NCBI RefSeq assembly: GCF_014650955.1
Contig: NZ_BMVY01000009.1
Coordinates: 124,001 to 188,000 of the forward strand
DNA length: 64,000 nt
Direction of reading: 5' to 3'
DNA from: Streptomyces tauricus
GTDB taxonomy: Bacteria; Actinomycetota; Actinomycetes; Streptomycetales; Streptomycetaceae
Below, piece after piece: positions 1 to 8,811 of the stretch. Position numbers and translations under genes: made by a program. The notes under the pieces are model-generated. The model did not search any database. It had not been told where the DNA came from and saw only the letters and a list, made by a program, of their open reading frames with translations. Numbering within the stretch: position 1 is the first letter of the stretch; each line of letters opens with the position of its first letter.

Positions 1-38
1 CCAACCAGCAGGTGGACAGCGACAGCTGCGCGCTCTGA
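1..38 (+). CDS. C-terminal end of an upstream protein, possibly a MarP-family serine protease (partial)
   Basis: Reading from base 3, eleven codons (NQQVDSDSCAL) run to a TGA at 36-38. The frame is open from the window edge. A MarP-type periplasmic serine protease commonly lies beside the EphE-like hydrolase, holin-like and NhaA genes in actinobacteria, and a tail with Val-Asp and a late Cys would fit. The identification rests on neighbourhood and memory only. It would converge on the hydrolase gene that ends at 517. Confidence 0.35.
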   Translation, partial: NQQVDSDSCAL

Positions 39-516
39 GGCCCGTCACACGGGTCGCACGAACCGCCTGTCCGCGAGGGCGGCGAGCCCCACGCGGGGAA
101 GGTCCCTGGCCGGTACGGCCGCGTCTCGCGCGGCTCAGCCGCGGGGATGACGCAAACGCGCCGAGACCCATCGGGCCCGGCGCCTCAGAATGTGCGGGAT
201 TCCCAGCCGGGGGTCCGTGCCCTGCAATTGCGGGGCGCCCCTCCGGTGGGAACTCAGCCCGCCGATCGAGCGGCGGTTGCGTGCTGCGTCACTGTAGTCG
301 TGCGTCCAGCCCATACACCGACGTCTGCCCCAGCCCCAAGGTCGATAACCGCCCCCACGCCCCCCAATTGGCCTATGCGTGAGGCAATTGGCGTTCGTAG
401 AACAGACGTTCCTGGGGCCCGTGTGACGCACGGGGCGACAGCCTGCGATCGGACCCCCTTGAGAGGCCGCCCGAGGCGCCGTCCGTGGGCTGACCGAGAG
501 GCGGGCCGAGGCCGCC
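39..516. other. Intergenic spacer between convergent genes
   Basis: About 480 bp with no convincing gene. The long open frames here are G+C artefacts without a ribosome site. The stretch holds three CAATTG hexamers, two of them in the direct repeat CAATTGGC near 364 and 384. No clear terminator hairpin was recognised. Confidence 0.5.
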
Positions 517-1506
517 TCAGCGGTCCGGCTCGGGGTCCTTCAGCCAGTTCACCAACTCGGTGGAGAACGCCACCGGATCCTCCTCGTGCGGGAAGTGCCC
601 GAGCCCGTCGAACAGCCGCCAGCGGTACGGCGCTTCGACATACTCCCCGGACCCCGCCGCACTCCGTGTGCGCATCACCGGGTCGAGCGATCCGTGCAGA
701 TGCAGCGTCGGCACCCGCACCGGCCGCTTCATGCGCCGGTTGAACTGGATGCCGTCGGGACGGGCCATCGAGCGGACCATCCACCGGTAGGGCTCGACCG
801 AGCAGTGCGCGGTCGAGGGGATGAGCATCGCCCGCCGGTACGCGTCCACGACGTCGTCCTCCGGCAGCCGCGGCCCCGACCAGTCCCGGATCAGCCGGCC
901 GACCAGCGCGCCCTCGTCGGCGATCAGTTGGCGCTCCGGGACCCAGGGCCGCTGAAAGCCCCAGACGTACGAACCGGCCGCGGTCTGCTTCATGTCCGAG
1001 AGCATCGCCGAGCGCCAGCGCCGGGGATGGGGCATCGAGGAGACCACGAGCCTGCGCACCAGCTTGGGACGCATCACGGCCGCCGTCCACGCCAGATAGC
1101 CGCCGAGGTCATGGCCGACCAGCGCGGCGTCGGGCTCACCGAGGGACCGTACGACCCCGGTGATGTCGAGCGCGAGGTTCGCGGGGTCGTAGCCGCGCGG
1201 GGTGCGGTCGCTGCCGCCGACGCCCCGCAGGTCCATGGCGACCGCGCGGAAGCCCGCGTCGGCGAGCGCCACCAGCTGATGCCGCCAGGCCCACCAGAAC
1301 TGCGGGAAGCCGTGCAGCAGCAGGACCAGCGGCCCGTCACCCGTCTCGGCGATGTGGAAGCGCGCCCCGTTCGCGGCGACGTCCCGGTGGATCACCTCTT
1401 TCGCGCCGGGCACGTCGAGCCGTACGACAGAGGTGGGTTGCGCCGAGGATGAATGCCCCGCGGAGGCCGAGGATGGTTGCCCCGCAGGGAGGGAGGAGCC
1501 CGTCAT
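517..1506 (-). CDS. Alpha/beta hydrolase, epoxide-hydrolase (EphE-like) family
   Basis: 329 residues. The fold is shown by the oxyanion-hole motif HGFPQ near residue 65, the nucleophile elbow GHDLGG near 130 (Asp rather than Ser, as in epoxide hydrolases and dehalogenases), and a late GLGHFPHEEDP segment carrying the catalytic His. The cap region after residue 150 contains Trp and Tyr residues as in epoxide hydrolases. The first 35 residues are Ser/Ala-rich and look unstructured. The ATG overlaps the stop of the preceding holin-like gene by 4 bp (TCAT on the plus strand at 1503-1506), so the two are probably translationally coupled. The natural substrate cannot be told from sequence. A haloalkane dehalogenase is the main alternative. 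Confidence 0.85.
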   Translation of the reverse strand: MTGSSLPAGQPSSASAGHSSSAQPTSVVRLDVPGAKEVIHRDVAANGARFHIAETGDGPLVLLLHGFPQFWWAWRHQLVALADAGFRAVAMDLRGVGGSDRTPRGYDPANLALDITGVVRSLGEPDAALVGHDLGGYLAWTAAVMRPKLVRRLVVSSMPHPRRWRSAMLSDMKQTAAGSYVWGFQRPWVPERQLIADEGALVGRLIRDWSGPRLPEDDVVDAYRRAMLIPSTAHCSVEPYRWMVRSMARPDGIQFNRRMKRPVRVPTLHLHGSLDPVMRTRSAAGSGEYVEAPYRWRLFDGLGHFPHEEDPVAFSTELVNWLKDPEPDR

Positions 1507-2003
1507 GAGGACGAGCGTGTCACAGCCTCGACCCCGTCACCGACCCCGTCACCGACCCGGTACACGGTGGTCACCTCACGGGGGTGCGGCTTCACGTTCT
1601 GCAGTACGGCCGCCGACTCCTTGACCGAGGCCGCCGTCTTCTGCGGGCCCTTGCCCTTCTTGGCCTTCTTCGCGAAGACCACACCGATCAGTGCGAGGAC
1701 CGCGGCCACCAGCACGTTCGCGGCGAACGACAGCAGGAAGCAGACGGCCATGTTCCAGCCGCTCCAGGTGCGGATGCCGTAGGCCAGGGCGAAGCTCAGC
1801 ATCGGCAGGGAGAAGATCAGTACCGCGCCGGCCGCGCTGAACGCGCCGCCGCCGACCGCCCCGCGCTTGACGTCCCGCTTGAGCTGGGCCTTCGCCAGTG
1901 CGATCTCGTCGTGCACCAGCGCGGACATCTCGGTCGTCGCCGAGGCGAACAGCTGGCCGATGCTGCGTTCGGCGCCGACCGGGCTGCCGTCGGGTGCGCT
2001 CAT
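1503..2003 (-). CDS. Phage-holin-family (holin-3-like) membrane protein
   Basis: 166 residues. An N-terminal amphipathic stretch (about residues 10-50, with LVHDEIALAKAQLKRDV) precedes two hydrophobic helices at about 55-80 and 90-115. A charged Lys-rich tail (KKAKKGKG) follows. This is the architecture of actinobacterial holin-superfamily III proteins, which are common chromosomal membrane proteins and are not evidence of a prophage. It sits between nhaA and the EphE-like hydrolase and overlaps the latter by ATGA, consistent with one leftward operon. The function in the host is not established. A role in envelope homeostasis is only a guess. Confidence 0.75.
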   Translation of the reverse strand: MSAPDGSPVGAERSIGQLFASATTEMSALVHDEIALAKAQLKRDVKRGAVGGGAFSAAGAVLIFSLPMLSFALAYGIRTWSGWNMAVCFLLSFAANVLVAAVLALIGVVFAKKAKKGKGPQKTAASVKESAAVLQNVKPHPREVTTVYRVGDGVGDGVEAVTRSSS

Positions 2004-2132
2004 CGCGTTCTCCCTGTTGTCTTGGTTGTCGTGTCGCCGTTGTCTTGGCTGTGCCGTGGCCGTCCGTACGGTCCGGCCGGTGGTTTCGGACCGTCAGGTC
2101 CGGGCCGTACGTTTCGGACCGTGTGTGTCAGA

Positions 2133-3596
2133 TCATGCCGGACCGTCGTGCCCCACGCCTGCCCCGCCCGTCACTTCGGCAAGCCTTCGGTGCTCGGCGG
2201 CCTTGCGCTCGTAGATCTCGGCCATGCGCAGGTGGTAGGCCGGATCGTCCTGCTCGTACACGTCGGGGACGCCCGAGAGGTCCTCGTCGCGCTCCTCGGC
2301 CTCCCACAGCTTGCGGTACCTGGCGTTGCGCAGCTTCAGCAGCACGCCCGACAGGACGGTCGCGATCAGCGAGCCCGTCAGGACGGCTGCCTTGACGCCG
2401 TCGCTGAGCGCCGGGTCGTCCGCGAAGGCGAGTTCGCCGATGAGCAGCGACACGGTGAAGCCGATGCCCGCGAGGGAGGCCACCGCGAAGACGTCCGGCC
2501 AGGCGAGGTCGTCGGAGAGCGACGCACTGGTGAAGCGGGCCGTCAGCCACGTACCGCCGAAGATCCCGACCGCCTTGCCGACCACGAGACCGAGGACGAC
2601 CCCGAGTGTCTCCGGCTGGGTGAACACCTCGCCGAGCGCGCCGCCCGACACCGCTACCCCGGCGCTGAAAAGGGCGAACAGCGGTACGGCGAGGCCCGAC
2701 GACAGGGGGCGTACGAGATGTTCGACCTGTTCGCCCGGTGAGTGCTCCTCGCCCTCGTCCACGCGGGGGGTGCAGCGCAGCATCAGGCCCATCGCGACGC
2801 CGGCGACGGTGGCGTGGATGCCGCTGTTGTACATCAGGCCCCACACGACCAGCGCGAGCGGCACGTACACGTACCAGCCGCGTACGCCCTTCCTGAGCAG
2901 CAGCCAGAAGACGGCGAGGCCCACGACGGCGCCGCCGAGCGCGGCGAAGTCCAGGTCATCGGTGAAGAAGACCGCGATGATCAGGATCGCGAAGAGGTCG
3001 TCGACGACGGCGAGCGTGAGCAGGAAGGCGCGCAGGGCGCTCGGCAGCGACGTACCGAGGACGGCGAGGACGGCGAGCGCGAAGGCGATGTCCGTCGCGG
3101 TGGGTACGGCCCAGCCGGCGAGCGAGCCGCCGCCGGTGACGCCGACCAGGGTGTAGACCAGCGCGGGCATCACCATCCCGCAGAGCGCGGCGACCACGGG
3201 GAGCGCGGCGGCCCGTGGGTCCCTGAGGTCACCCGCGACCAGTTCGCGCTTGAGCTCGATGCCAGCGACGAAGAAGAAGACCGCGAGGAGTCCGTCGGCG
3301 GCCCAGTGCTCGACGGAGAGGTTCAGACCGAGCGCGGCGGGCCCGAGGTGGAAGTCGCGGACGGACTCGTAACTCTCCCGGACGGGGGTGTTCGCCCAGA
3401 TCAGCGCGGCGACGGCGGCGACGAGCAGGAGGACGCCGCCGACCGTCTCGGTGCGCAGCGCGTCCGCGACGAAGGTCCGCTCGGGCAGCGAGAGGCGTCC
3501 CAGGACCTTGCGGTCCTTGTCACGGCCTTCGCGTTCCTGGGCGGCCTGGCGGTTGTCGCTGTCGCCTGGCGTGGGGGAGGGGGTGGGCGCGGACAC
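2133..3596 (-). CDS. nhaA: Na+/H+ antiporter NhaA
   Basis: 487 residues from a GTG at 3594-3596, chosen because the ribosome site GGAGGT lies 7 bases upstream; an in-frame ATG 60 bases further upstream has none. The protein has about 12 hydrophobic segments and the NhaA signatures. TATDIAF and AVVDDLFAI carry the paired Asp residues of the ion-binding site, FFFVAGIELKREL lies in an early loop, and the conserved Lys occurs in GKAVGIFGG. A hydrophilic C-terminal tail of about 70 residues (EAEERDEDLSGVPDVYEQDD onward) is longer than in E. coli. It exchanges Na+ or Li+ for protons at the membrane and supports pH and salt homeostasis. The gene lies downstream of acs and is separated from it by a strong hairpin. 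Confidence 0.95.
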   Translation of the reverse strand: MSAPTPSPTPGDSDNRQAAQEREGRDKDRKVLGRLSLPERTFVADALRTETVGGVLLLVAAVAALIWANTPVRESYESVRDFHLGPAALGLNLSVEHWAADGLLAVFFFVAGIELKRELVAGDLRDPRAAALPVVAALCGMVMPALVYTLVGVTGGGSLAGWAVPTATDIAFALAVLAVLGTSLPSALRAFLLTLAVVDDLFAILIIAVFFTDDLDFAALGGAVVGLAVFWLLLRKGVRGWYVYVPLALVVWGLMYNSGIHATVAGVAMGLMLRCTPRVDEGEEHSPGEQVEHLVRPLSSGLAVPLFALFSAGVAVSGGALGEVFTQPETLGVVLGLVVGKAVGIFGGTWLTARFTSASLSDDLAWPDVFAVASLAGIGFTVSLLIGELAFADDPALSDGVKAAVLTGSLIATVLSGVLLKLRNARYRKLWEAEERDEDLSGVPDVYEQDDPAYHLRMAEIYERKAAEHRRLAEVTGGAGVGHDGPA

Positions 3597-3736
3597 GGGT
3601 CGACCTCCGGTCGGTGGGCAGGGCGGAGCACATGCCGACCAGACTTCCCGGCGCACCTATGGAAACTCCGGGCTCGTTCGGAGCTCGGACGTTGTGTTGT
3701 CGTGTGGTTACGTGTCGCAGCCTACCCGCGATGGAA

Positions 3737-3773
3737 AAGGGGCACCCGGCGAGTCCGCCGCCGGGTGCCCCTT
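3737..3773 (-). terminator. Hairpin terminator of acs
   Basis: A perfect 15-bp inverted repeat (arms 3737-3751 and 3759-3773, 7-nt loop). On the minus strand the stem is followed by a TTTT tract, as expected for an intrinsic terminator of acs. Confidence 0.8.
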
Positions 3774-3824
3774 CGGAGCCCGCGCCCGTACGGGACCTGG
3801 GTCCGCGCCCGTACGGGATCTGCC

Positions 3825-5783
3825 TCAGTCCTCGCTGGACGCCGCGGGGAGCTTCGTCTGGATGAGGTCCATGACGGTGGAGTCGGTCAGCGTGGTGACG
3901 TCACCCAGCTGGCGGTTCTCCGCGACATCGCGCAGCAGCCGGCGCATGATCTTGCCGGAGCGGGTCTTGGGCAGCTCGGCCACCGGAAGGATCCGCTTCG
4001 GTTTGGCGATCGGGCCGAGGGTCTTGCCGACGTGGTCGCGCAGCTCGCCGACGAGGGTCTCGGTCTCCGACGCGGAACCGCGCAGGATCACGAAGGCCAC
4101 GATCGCCTGTCCGGTCGTCTCGTCGGCCGCGCCCACGACCGCCGCCTCGGCGACCGACGGGTGCGAGACGAGCGCCGACTCGACCTCGGTGGTCGAGATG
4201 TTGTGCCCGGACACGAGCATCACGTCGTCCACCCGGCCGAGCAGCCAGATGTCGCCGTCGTCGTCCTTCTTGGCACCGTCGCCCGCGAAGTACTTGCCCT
4301 TGAAACGCGACCAGTAGGTGTCGATGTACCGCTGGTCGTCGCCCCAGATGGTGCGCAGCATCGACGGCCACGGCTCGGTCAGGACGAGGTAACCGCCGCC
4401 GCCGTCGGGGACCTCCCGCGCCTCGTCGTCGACGACCGTCGCCGAGATGCCCGGCAGCGCCCGCTGCGCGGAGCCCGGCTTGGTCTCGGTGACGCCCGGC
4501 AGCGGCGAGATCATCATGGCGCCGGTCTCGGTCTGCCACCAGGTGTCCACGATCGGGGTGCGGTCTGCGCCGATGTGCTTGCGGTACCAGATCCACGCCT
4601 CGGGGTTGATCGGCTCGCCGACCGACCCGAGGACCCGCAGGCTCGACAGGTCGAACTTCGCGGGGATGTCGTCGCCCCACTTCATGAACGTACGGATGGC
4701 TGTGGGGGCCGTGTAGAGGATCGTCACGCCGTACTTCTGGATGATCTCCCAGAAGCGCCCCTGGTGCGGGGTGTCGGGCGTGCCCTCGTACATCACCTGG
4801 GTCGCGCCGTTCGCCAGCGGTCCGTACGTGATGTACGAGTGCCCGGTGACCCAGCCGATGTCGGCGGTGCACCAGTAGACGTCGGTCTCCGGCTTGAGGT
4901 CGAAGACGGCGTGGTGCGTGTACGCGGCCTGGGTGAGGTAGCCGCCGGAGGTGTGCAGGATGCCCTTGGGCTTACCCGTCGTCCCCGAGGTGTAGAGGAT
5001 GAACAGCGGGTGCTCGGCGTCGAACGCCTCGGGCGTGTGCTCCGCGGACTGCTTCTGCGTGATCTCGTGCCACCACACGTCGCGGCCCTCGGTCCACGCG
5101 ACGTCCTGGCCCGTACGACGCACGACGAGGACTTTGGCCACGCCGTCGACCCGGGAGACCGCCTCGTCGACGGCCGGCTTGAGCGCGGCGGGCTTGCCGC
5201 GGCGGTAGCCGCCGTCCGAGGTGATGACCAGCTTGGCGTCGGCGTCCTGGATGCGGGTGGCGATGGCGTCGGCGGAGAAGCCGCCGAAGACGACCGAGTG
5301 CGCGGCGCCGATGCGGGCGCAGGCCAGCATCGAGATGACGGCCTCGGGGATCATCGGCAGGTAGACGGCGACCCGGTCGCCCTTCTCGACGCCCAGCTCG
5401 GTGAGGGCGTTGGCCGCCCTGGAGACCTCGTCCTTCAGCTCGGCGTAGGTGATGGCGCGGCTGTCGCCGGGCTCGCCCTCGAAGTGGATGGCGACCCGGT
5501 CGCCGTGGCCGGCCTCGACATGGCGGTCCACGCAGTTGTAGGCGACGTTGAGCTTGCCGTCCTGGAACCACTTCGCGAACGGGGGGTTCGACCAGTCCAG
5601 GGTCTCGGTCGGCTCGGTGGCCCAGGTCAGCCGGCGGGCCTGCTCGGCCCAGAAGCCGAGCCTGTCAGCCTTGGCCTGCTCGTACGCCTCCGCGGTGACG
5701 TTGGCGTGTCCGGCCAGGTCGGCGGGCGGCGCGAACCTGCGTTCTTCCTTGAGCAGGTTGGAGAGTGAGGACGGCTCGCTCAT
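3825..5783 (-). CDS. acs: Acetyl-CoA synthetase (AMP-forming)
   Basis: 652 residues, the usual length. It activates acetate to acetyl-AMP and then acetyl-CoA in the cytosol. Motifs seen are the AMP-binding loop YTSGTTGKPKG near residue 265, the WWQTETG segment near 410, a hinge region, and the C-terminal PKTRSGKIMRR. The Lys in the latter is the catalytic residue that protein acetyltransferases modify in this family. The ATG at 5781-5783 has a good ribosome site (GAGGAGGGG). Its first residues (MSEPSSLSNLLKEERRF) closely resemble the 16-residue mini-ORF that ends in a 4-bp overlap with this start codon, so the 5' end appears to be duplicated. Confidence 0.97.
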   Translation of the reverse strand: MSEPSSLSNLLKEERRFAPPADLAGHANVTAEAYEQAKADRLGFWAEQARRLTWATEPTETLDWSNPPFAKWFQDGKLNVAYNCVDRHVEAGHGDRVAIHFEGEPGDSRAITYAELKDEVSRAANALTELGVEKGDRVAVYLPMIPEAVISMLACARIGAAHSVVFGGFSADAIATRIQDADAKLVITSDGGYRRGKPAALKPAVDEAVSRVDGVAKVLVVRRTGQDVAWTEGRDVWWHEITQKQSAEHTPEAFDAEHPLFILYTSGTTGKPKGILHTSGGYLTQAAYTHHAVFDLKPETDVYWCTADIGWVTGHSYITYGPLANGATQVMYEGTPDTPHQGRFWEIIQKYGVTILYTAPTAIRTFMKWGDDIPAKFDLSSLRVLGSVGEPINPEAWIWYRKHIGADRTPIVDTWWQTETGAMMISPLPGVTETKPGSAQRALPGISATVVDDEAREVPDGGGGYLVLTEPWPSMLRTIWGDDQRYIDTYWSRFKGKYFAGDGAKKDDDGDIWLLGRVDDVMLVSGHNISTTEVESALVSHPSVAEAAVVGAADETTGQAIVAFVILRGSASETETLVGELRDHVGKTLGPIAKPKRILPVAELPKTRSGKIMRRLLRDVAENRQLGDVTTLTDSTVMDLIQTKLPAASSED

Positions 5784-5830
5784 GCTTTCCCCTCCTCGCT
5801 CAGCAGGTTGGCCAGGCTTTCGTTGCTCAC
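5780..5830 (-). CDS. 16-residue upstream ORF, a duplicated acs N-terminus
   Basis: The frame runs from a GTG at 5828-5830 to a TGA at 5780-5782 and reads VSNESLANLLSEEGKA. It has its own ribosome site (AAGGGAG) and overlaps the acs ATG by ATGA. It aligns with acs residues 4-16: S-L-[AS]-N-L-L-[SK]-E-E is shared, so the uORF looks like a partial tandem copy of the start of acs. From memory, acs proteins of other Streptomyces begin with a sequence close to the mini-ORF joined to KEERRF, which suggests the mini-ORF is the ancestral start. It may couple or gate acs translation; this is inference. Confidence 0.6.
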   Translation of the reverse strand: MSNESLANLLSEEGKA

Positions 5831-6031
5831 GACATCTCCCTTGCGGTGCTGTGCCAGGGGCGCCCGTTGTGTCCCAGGCCACAGCTCATCAGACGCAAGC
5901 CCCTGGTGACAAGGGCCGTCCGGGAATTGGTTTAGACCTGTGTGCCGGATCATGGACGCTGGATCCTGTGTGCGGGTGGCCTGCCCGCGGACACGGGCGG
6001 CCACACGTTCTCACGGACGGGGGAAGGGAGC

Positions 6032-6151
6032 GGTTCAGGCCGGGGTGCCGCCCGGACGCGGTGGTTCAGGCCGAAGCGCGGCGCCCGGGCGCGGTGGGGC
6101 AAGCCGAAGGGGCGCCCGGGCTCGGTGGGTCAGGCCGCGGTGGTTCAGGCC
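6032..6151. repeat. Degenerate tandem repeat of about 32 bp, five copies
   Basis: Units begin GG(T/G)(T/G)CA(G/A)GCC at 6032, 6063, 6096, 6127 and 6142. The first three are 31-33 bp long and the last two are truncated. The final copy contains the stop codon of the SulP/carbonic anhydrase gene, so the array has grown outward from the 3' end of that gene. Confidence 0.6.
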
Positions 6152-8541
6152 TGGGTGTCGTACAGGGCCGTCGCCGCGACCCGGTCGAAGAGCTCTCCCT
6201 CCTCCTCGTCGCGGGGGGCGGCCGCCGTGAGGAGGTAGGCCTGGGCCTCGCCCACGTGGAAGTACATCCCGTGCAGTTCGAGCACACCCTCCTCCAGTGC
6301 GCGGGCCACGGACTCGTAGGCCCGCAGATGCTCCAGCTGCTGCACGACGTTGGTGAGACAGAGTTGCTCGGTGGCGTCGGCGGGCGCCCGTCCGGCGATC
6401 CGGGTCCAGGGCCGGTCCTCGGCGGTCATGCGCTCCACGCTCGGCAGTCCGTGCCGCAGCCACCGCTTCAACGGTGTCCGGGCGCCTCCCGGTTCGGTGT
6501 TCATCAGCGCCTGCATCGCCCCGCATCCGGAGTGCCCGCACACGGTGATGGACCGCACCCGCAGCACCTCCACCGCGTACTCGATCGCGGCGGCCACCGA
6601 GTCGTCGCCGCTCTCCTCACCGGGCGGCGGCACGAGATTGCCGACATTGCGTACGACGAAGAGGTCGCCGGGGCCGCTGGAAGTGATCATCGATGTGACC
6701 AGCCGGGAGTCGGCACACGTCAGGAAGAGCTGTGAGGGCTGCTGCCCCTCCCGGGCGAGCCGGGCCAGCTCGCCGCGCACCAGGGGTGCGGTGTTGCGCT
6801 GGAACGTGCTGATGCCGCTGGCCAGTTGGTGCCCGCTGCGGTGCCCGCCGGGCGGCGGTGTCTCGGGGCTCTCGCAGTGGTGGTTGCGCCAGGGCGTCCA
6901 GGGACGGCAGTGGCAGTGTGACGACTGCCCGTCGTCGTCCTTGACGTGCGGTTCCGCGAGCCGCGCTCCGGTGCGCCCGGTCAGCTCGACGGAGCCGCCG
7001 TGGCTGGTGTGCGCGCTCTGCCAGTCGTGCAGCGACTCGTACGCCGCGTGGTCCATGAAGGAGCCGTCTAGCTCGATCACGGCATCGGCCCCCGGCGGCA
7101 CCAGATGCAGGGCCCGGCTGAGCCGGGGCACGGCGAGGAACGTCAACTGCCCGCGCACGCGCACGTGGTGGACGCCGTCCGGGCCCACCGAGCGGGTGAT
7201 CCGCGTCCGGGTGAGGCGGTGCAGGGCGACGCCGACGGCCATGGCGATCCCGAGGGTGACGCCCTCAAGGACTCCGAGGACGACGACGGCGAGGGTGGTG
7301 ACGGCGTACACCAGCACCTCTCGGTGGCGGGTGACCGTGCGGATGTGGTGCAGGGACACCATCTGGATGCCGACGGCCATCACCAGGGCGGCCAGTGCCG
7401 CGAGGGGGATCAGCTCCAGGAACGGGACCATCAGCAGCGCGGCCACCGTGATCCAGACGCCGTGCAGCATCGTGGAGTTCCGGCTGAGGGCGCCGGCCTG
7501 GACGTTCGCCGAGGTCCGTACGGCCACGCCCGCGACGGGGAGCCCGCCGAGGGTGCCGGAGACGATGTTGGCGGCGCCCTGTCCGAGCAGCTCGCGGTCG
7601 AGGTCGGAACGCCCCTGCTGAGCCGGCCGTCTGGCCGTGAGCTTGTCCACGGCGACGGCACCCAGGAGCGACTGGACACTGCACACCAGCGTGGTGGTGA
7701 GCACGGCGGCGACGATTCCGAGTGCCGGACCCTCGGGCAGTCCGGCCAGCGCGTGACTGCGCCAGGACGGCAGATCGACCTTGGGGAGGGTGAGCCCGGC
7801 GAGGGCGGCCGTCGTGGTGGCCGCGGCGACGGCGACGAGCGCGGCCGGGACGGTACGCAGCATCCGCCCCACGCGCCCGGGGACGCGAGGCCAGGCCAGC
7901 AGCACGGTCAGTGTCAGGGCGCTCATCGACAGCGCTGCCACCTGGAGGTGCGACAACTGGGCGGGCAGCGCCCGGATGTTGTCGACGACCGAGCTGCTGG
8001 GGGAGCCGCCGAGCACGATGTGCAACTGGGCGACGGCGATGGTGATGCCGATGCCGGCCAGCATGCCGTGCACGATCGCGGGGCTGACGGCGAGTGCGGA
8101 GCGGGCCACCCGCAGGAAGCCCAGGCCGAGCTGGACCAGTCCGGCGAGGACGGTGATGGCGCAGGTCGTACGCCATCCGTACTTCTGGATGAGATCGGCG
8201 GTGACCACGGTGAGCCCCGCGGCGGGGCCGCTCACCTGGAGAGGTGAGCCACCGAGTCGGCCGGCCACGAGTCCGCCCGCGGCGGCGGCCACGAGCCCCG
8301 CCTGCAGCGGTGCTCCGGTGGCGAGGGCGATGCCCAAAGACAGGGGCAGGGCGATCAGGAAGACGGCGACCGAGGCCGACAGGTCGGCGGCCGCGATCCG
8401 GGGGAGCCGAGGGGGCCTCGGCAGGCGGAGGATCCGTGGGATCCGGGCGGTGTCGCGGCAGGGCGGGGACGGGCTGTGCGGCCGCCCCTCGTCCGGGGTG
8501 TGCGAAGAGTCGTCGGTGCGAGTGGGGACGAAGGCAGTCAT
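6145..8541 (-). CDS. SulP anion transporter fused to beta-carbonic anhydrase
   Basis: 798 residues in two parts. Residues about 40-450 form a SulP permease with 10-12 hydrophobic segments (signature GSPLQVSGPAAGLTVV near 95). A short STAS-like segment (VIELDGSFMDHAAYESL) follows near 490. After a His/Cys/Pro-rich linker, residues about 580-790 are a beta-class carbonic anhydrase. FLTCADSR near 607 and CGHSGCGAM near 667 supply the Cys, Asp, His and Cys zinc-site residues. The likely role is bicarbonate uptake or efflux coupled to CO2/bicarbonate interconversion at the membrane. SulP/CA fusions are known in bacteria. The ATG at 8541 has a GGAGGAG site. About 270 bp of AT-richer sequence separates it from the divergent lipoprotein gene. 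Confidence 0.93.
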   Translation of the reverse strand: MTAFVPTRTDDSSHTPDEGRPHSPSPPCRDTARIPRILRLPRPPRLPRIAAADLSASVAVFLIALPLSLGIALATGAPLQAGLVAAAAGGLVAGRLGGSPLQVSGPAAGLTVVTADLIQKYGWRTTCAITVLAGLVQLGLGFLRVARSALAVSPAIVHGMLAGIGITIAVAQLHIVLGGSPSSSVVDNIRALPAQLSHLQVAALSMSALTLTVLLAWPRVPGRVGRMLRTVPAALVAVAAATTTAALAGLTLPKVDLPSWRSHALAGLPEGPALGIVAAVLTTTLVCSVQSLLGAVAVDKLTARRPAQQGRSDLDRELLGQGAANIVSGTLGGLPVAGVAVRTSANVQAGALSRNSTMLHGVWITVAALLMVPFLELIPLAALAALVMAVGIQMVSLHHIRTVTRHREVLVYAVTTLAVVVLGVLEGVTLGIAMAVGVALHRLTRTRITRSVGPDGVHHVRVRGQLTFLAVPRLSRALHLVPPGADAVIELDGSFMDHAAYESLHDWQSAHTSHGGSVELTGRTGARLAEPHVKDDDGQSSHCHCRPWTPWRNHHCESPETPPPGGHRSGHQLASGISTFQRNTAPLVRGELARLAREGQQPSQLFLTCADSRLVTSMITSSGPGDLFVVRNVGNLVPPPGEESGDDSVAAAIEYAVEVLRVRSITVCGHSGCGAMQALMNTEPGGARTPLKRWLRHGLPSVERMTAEDRPWTRIAGRAPADATEQLCLTNVVQQLEHLRAYESVARALEEGVLELHGMYFHVGEAQAYLLTAAAPRDEEEGELFDRVAATALYDTQA

Positions 8542-8811
8542 GGTTCCCGTCTCCTCCGGGGCTACGCGGTCGCTTGGGGGCGCGGCCGTGGGTCACGGCG
8601 TACAGCGGCGGGATTTAACAACGCTCGGTAAATGAATCGTAATGGAGAGTAAAGGACGTGTCAGGAAAAATAGCGCAAATGGTCCAACGCTTCATTCCGG
8701 AGAGTGATTAGTCATTTTGATCGGCTTGTCGCACCACCTCCTTTCGGGACCCCTGCGATCTTGGCCTCGCCGTCTGTTTTGTCCCGATTGAAGGAAGAAG
8801 GTGGGCGGAGC

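Noticed and set aside
364..391. CAATTGGC direct repeat as an attachment site
   Set aside because: Eight bases, no recombinase or tRNA nearby.
1503..2003. Prophage lysis gene
   Set aside because: Holin-superfamily III proteins are normal chromosomal membrane proteins in actinobacteria; no phage genes are nearby.
2742..5768. A 1008-codon open frame on the plus strand across nhaA and acs
   Set aside because: Antisense to two well-supported enzymes; composition is Asp/Gly/Arg/Val-rich as expected of G+C-driven open frames.
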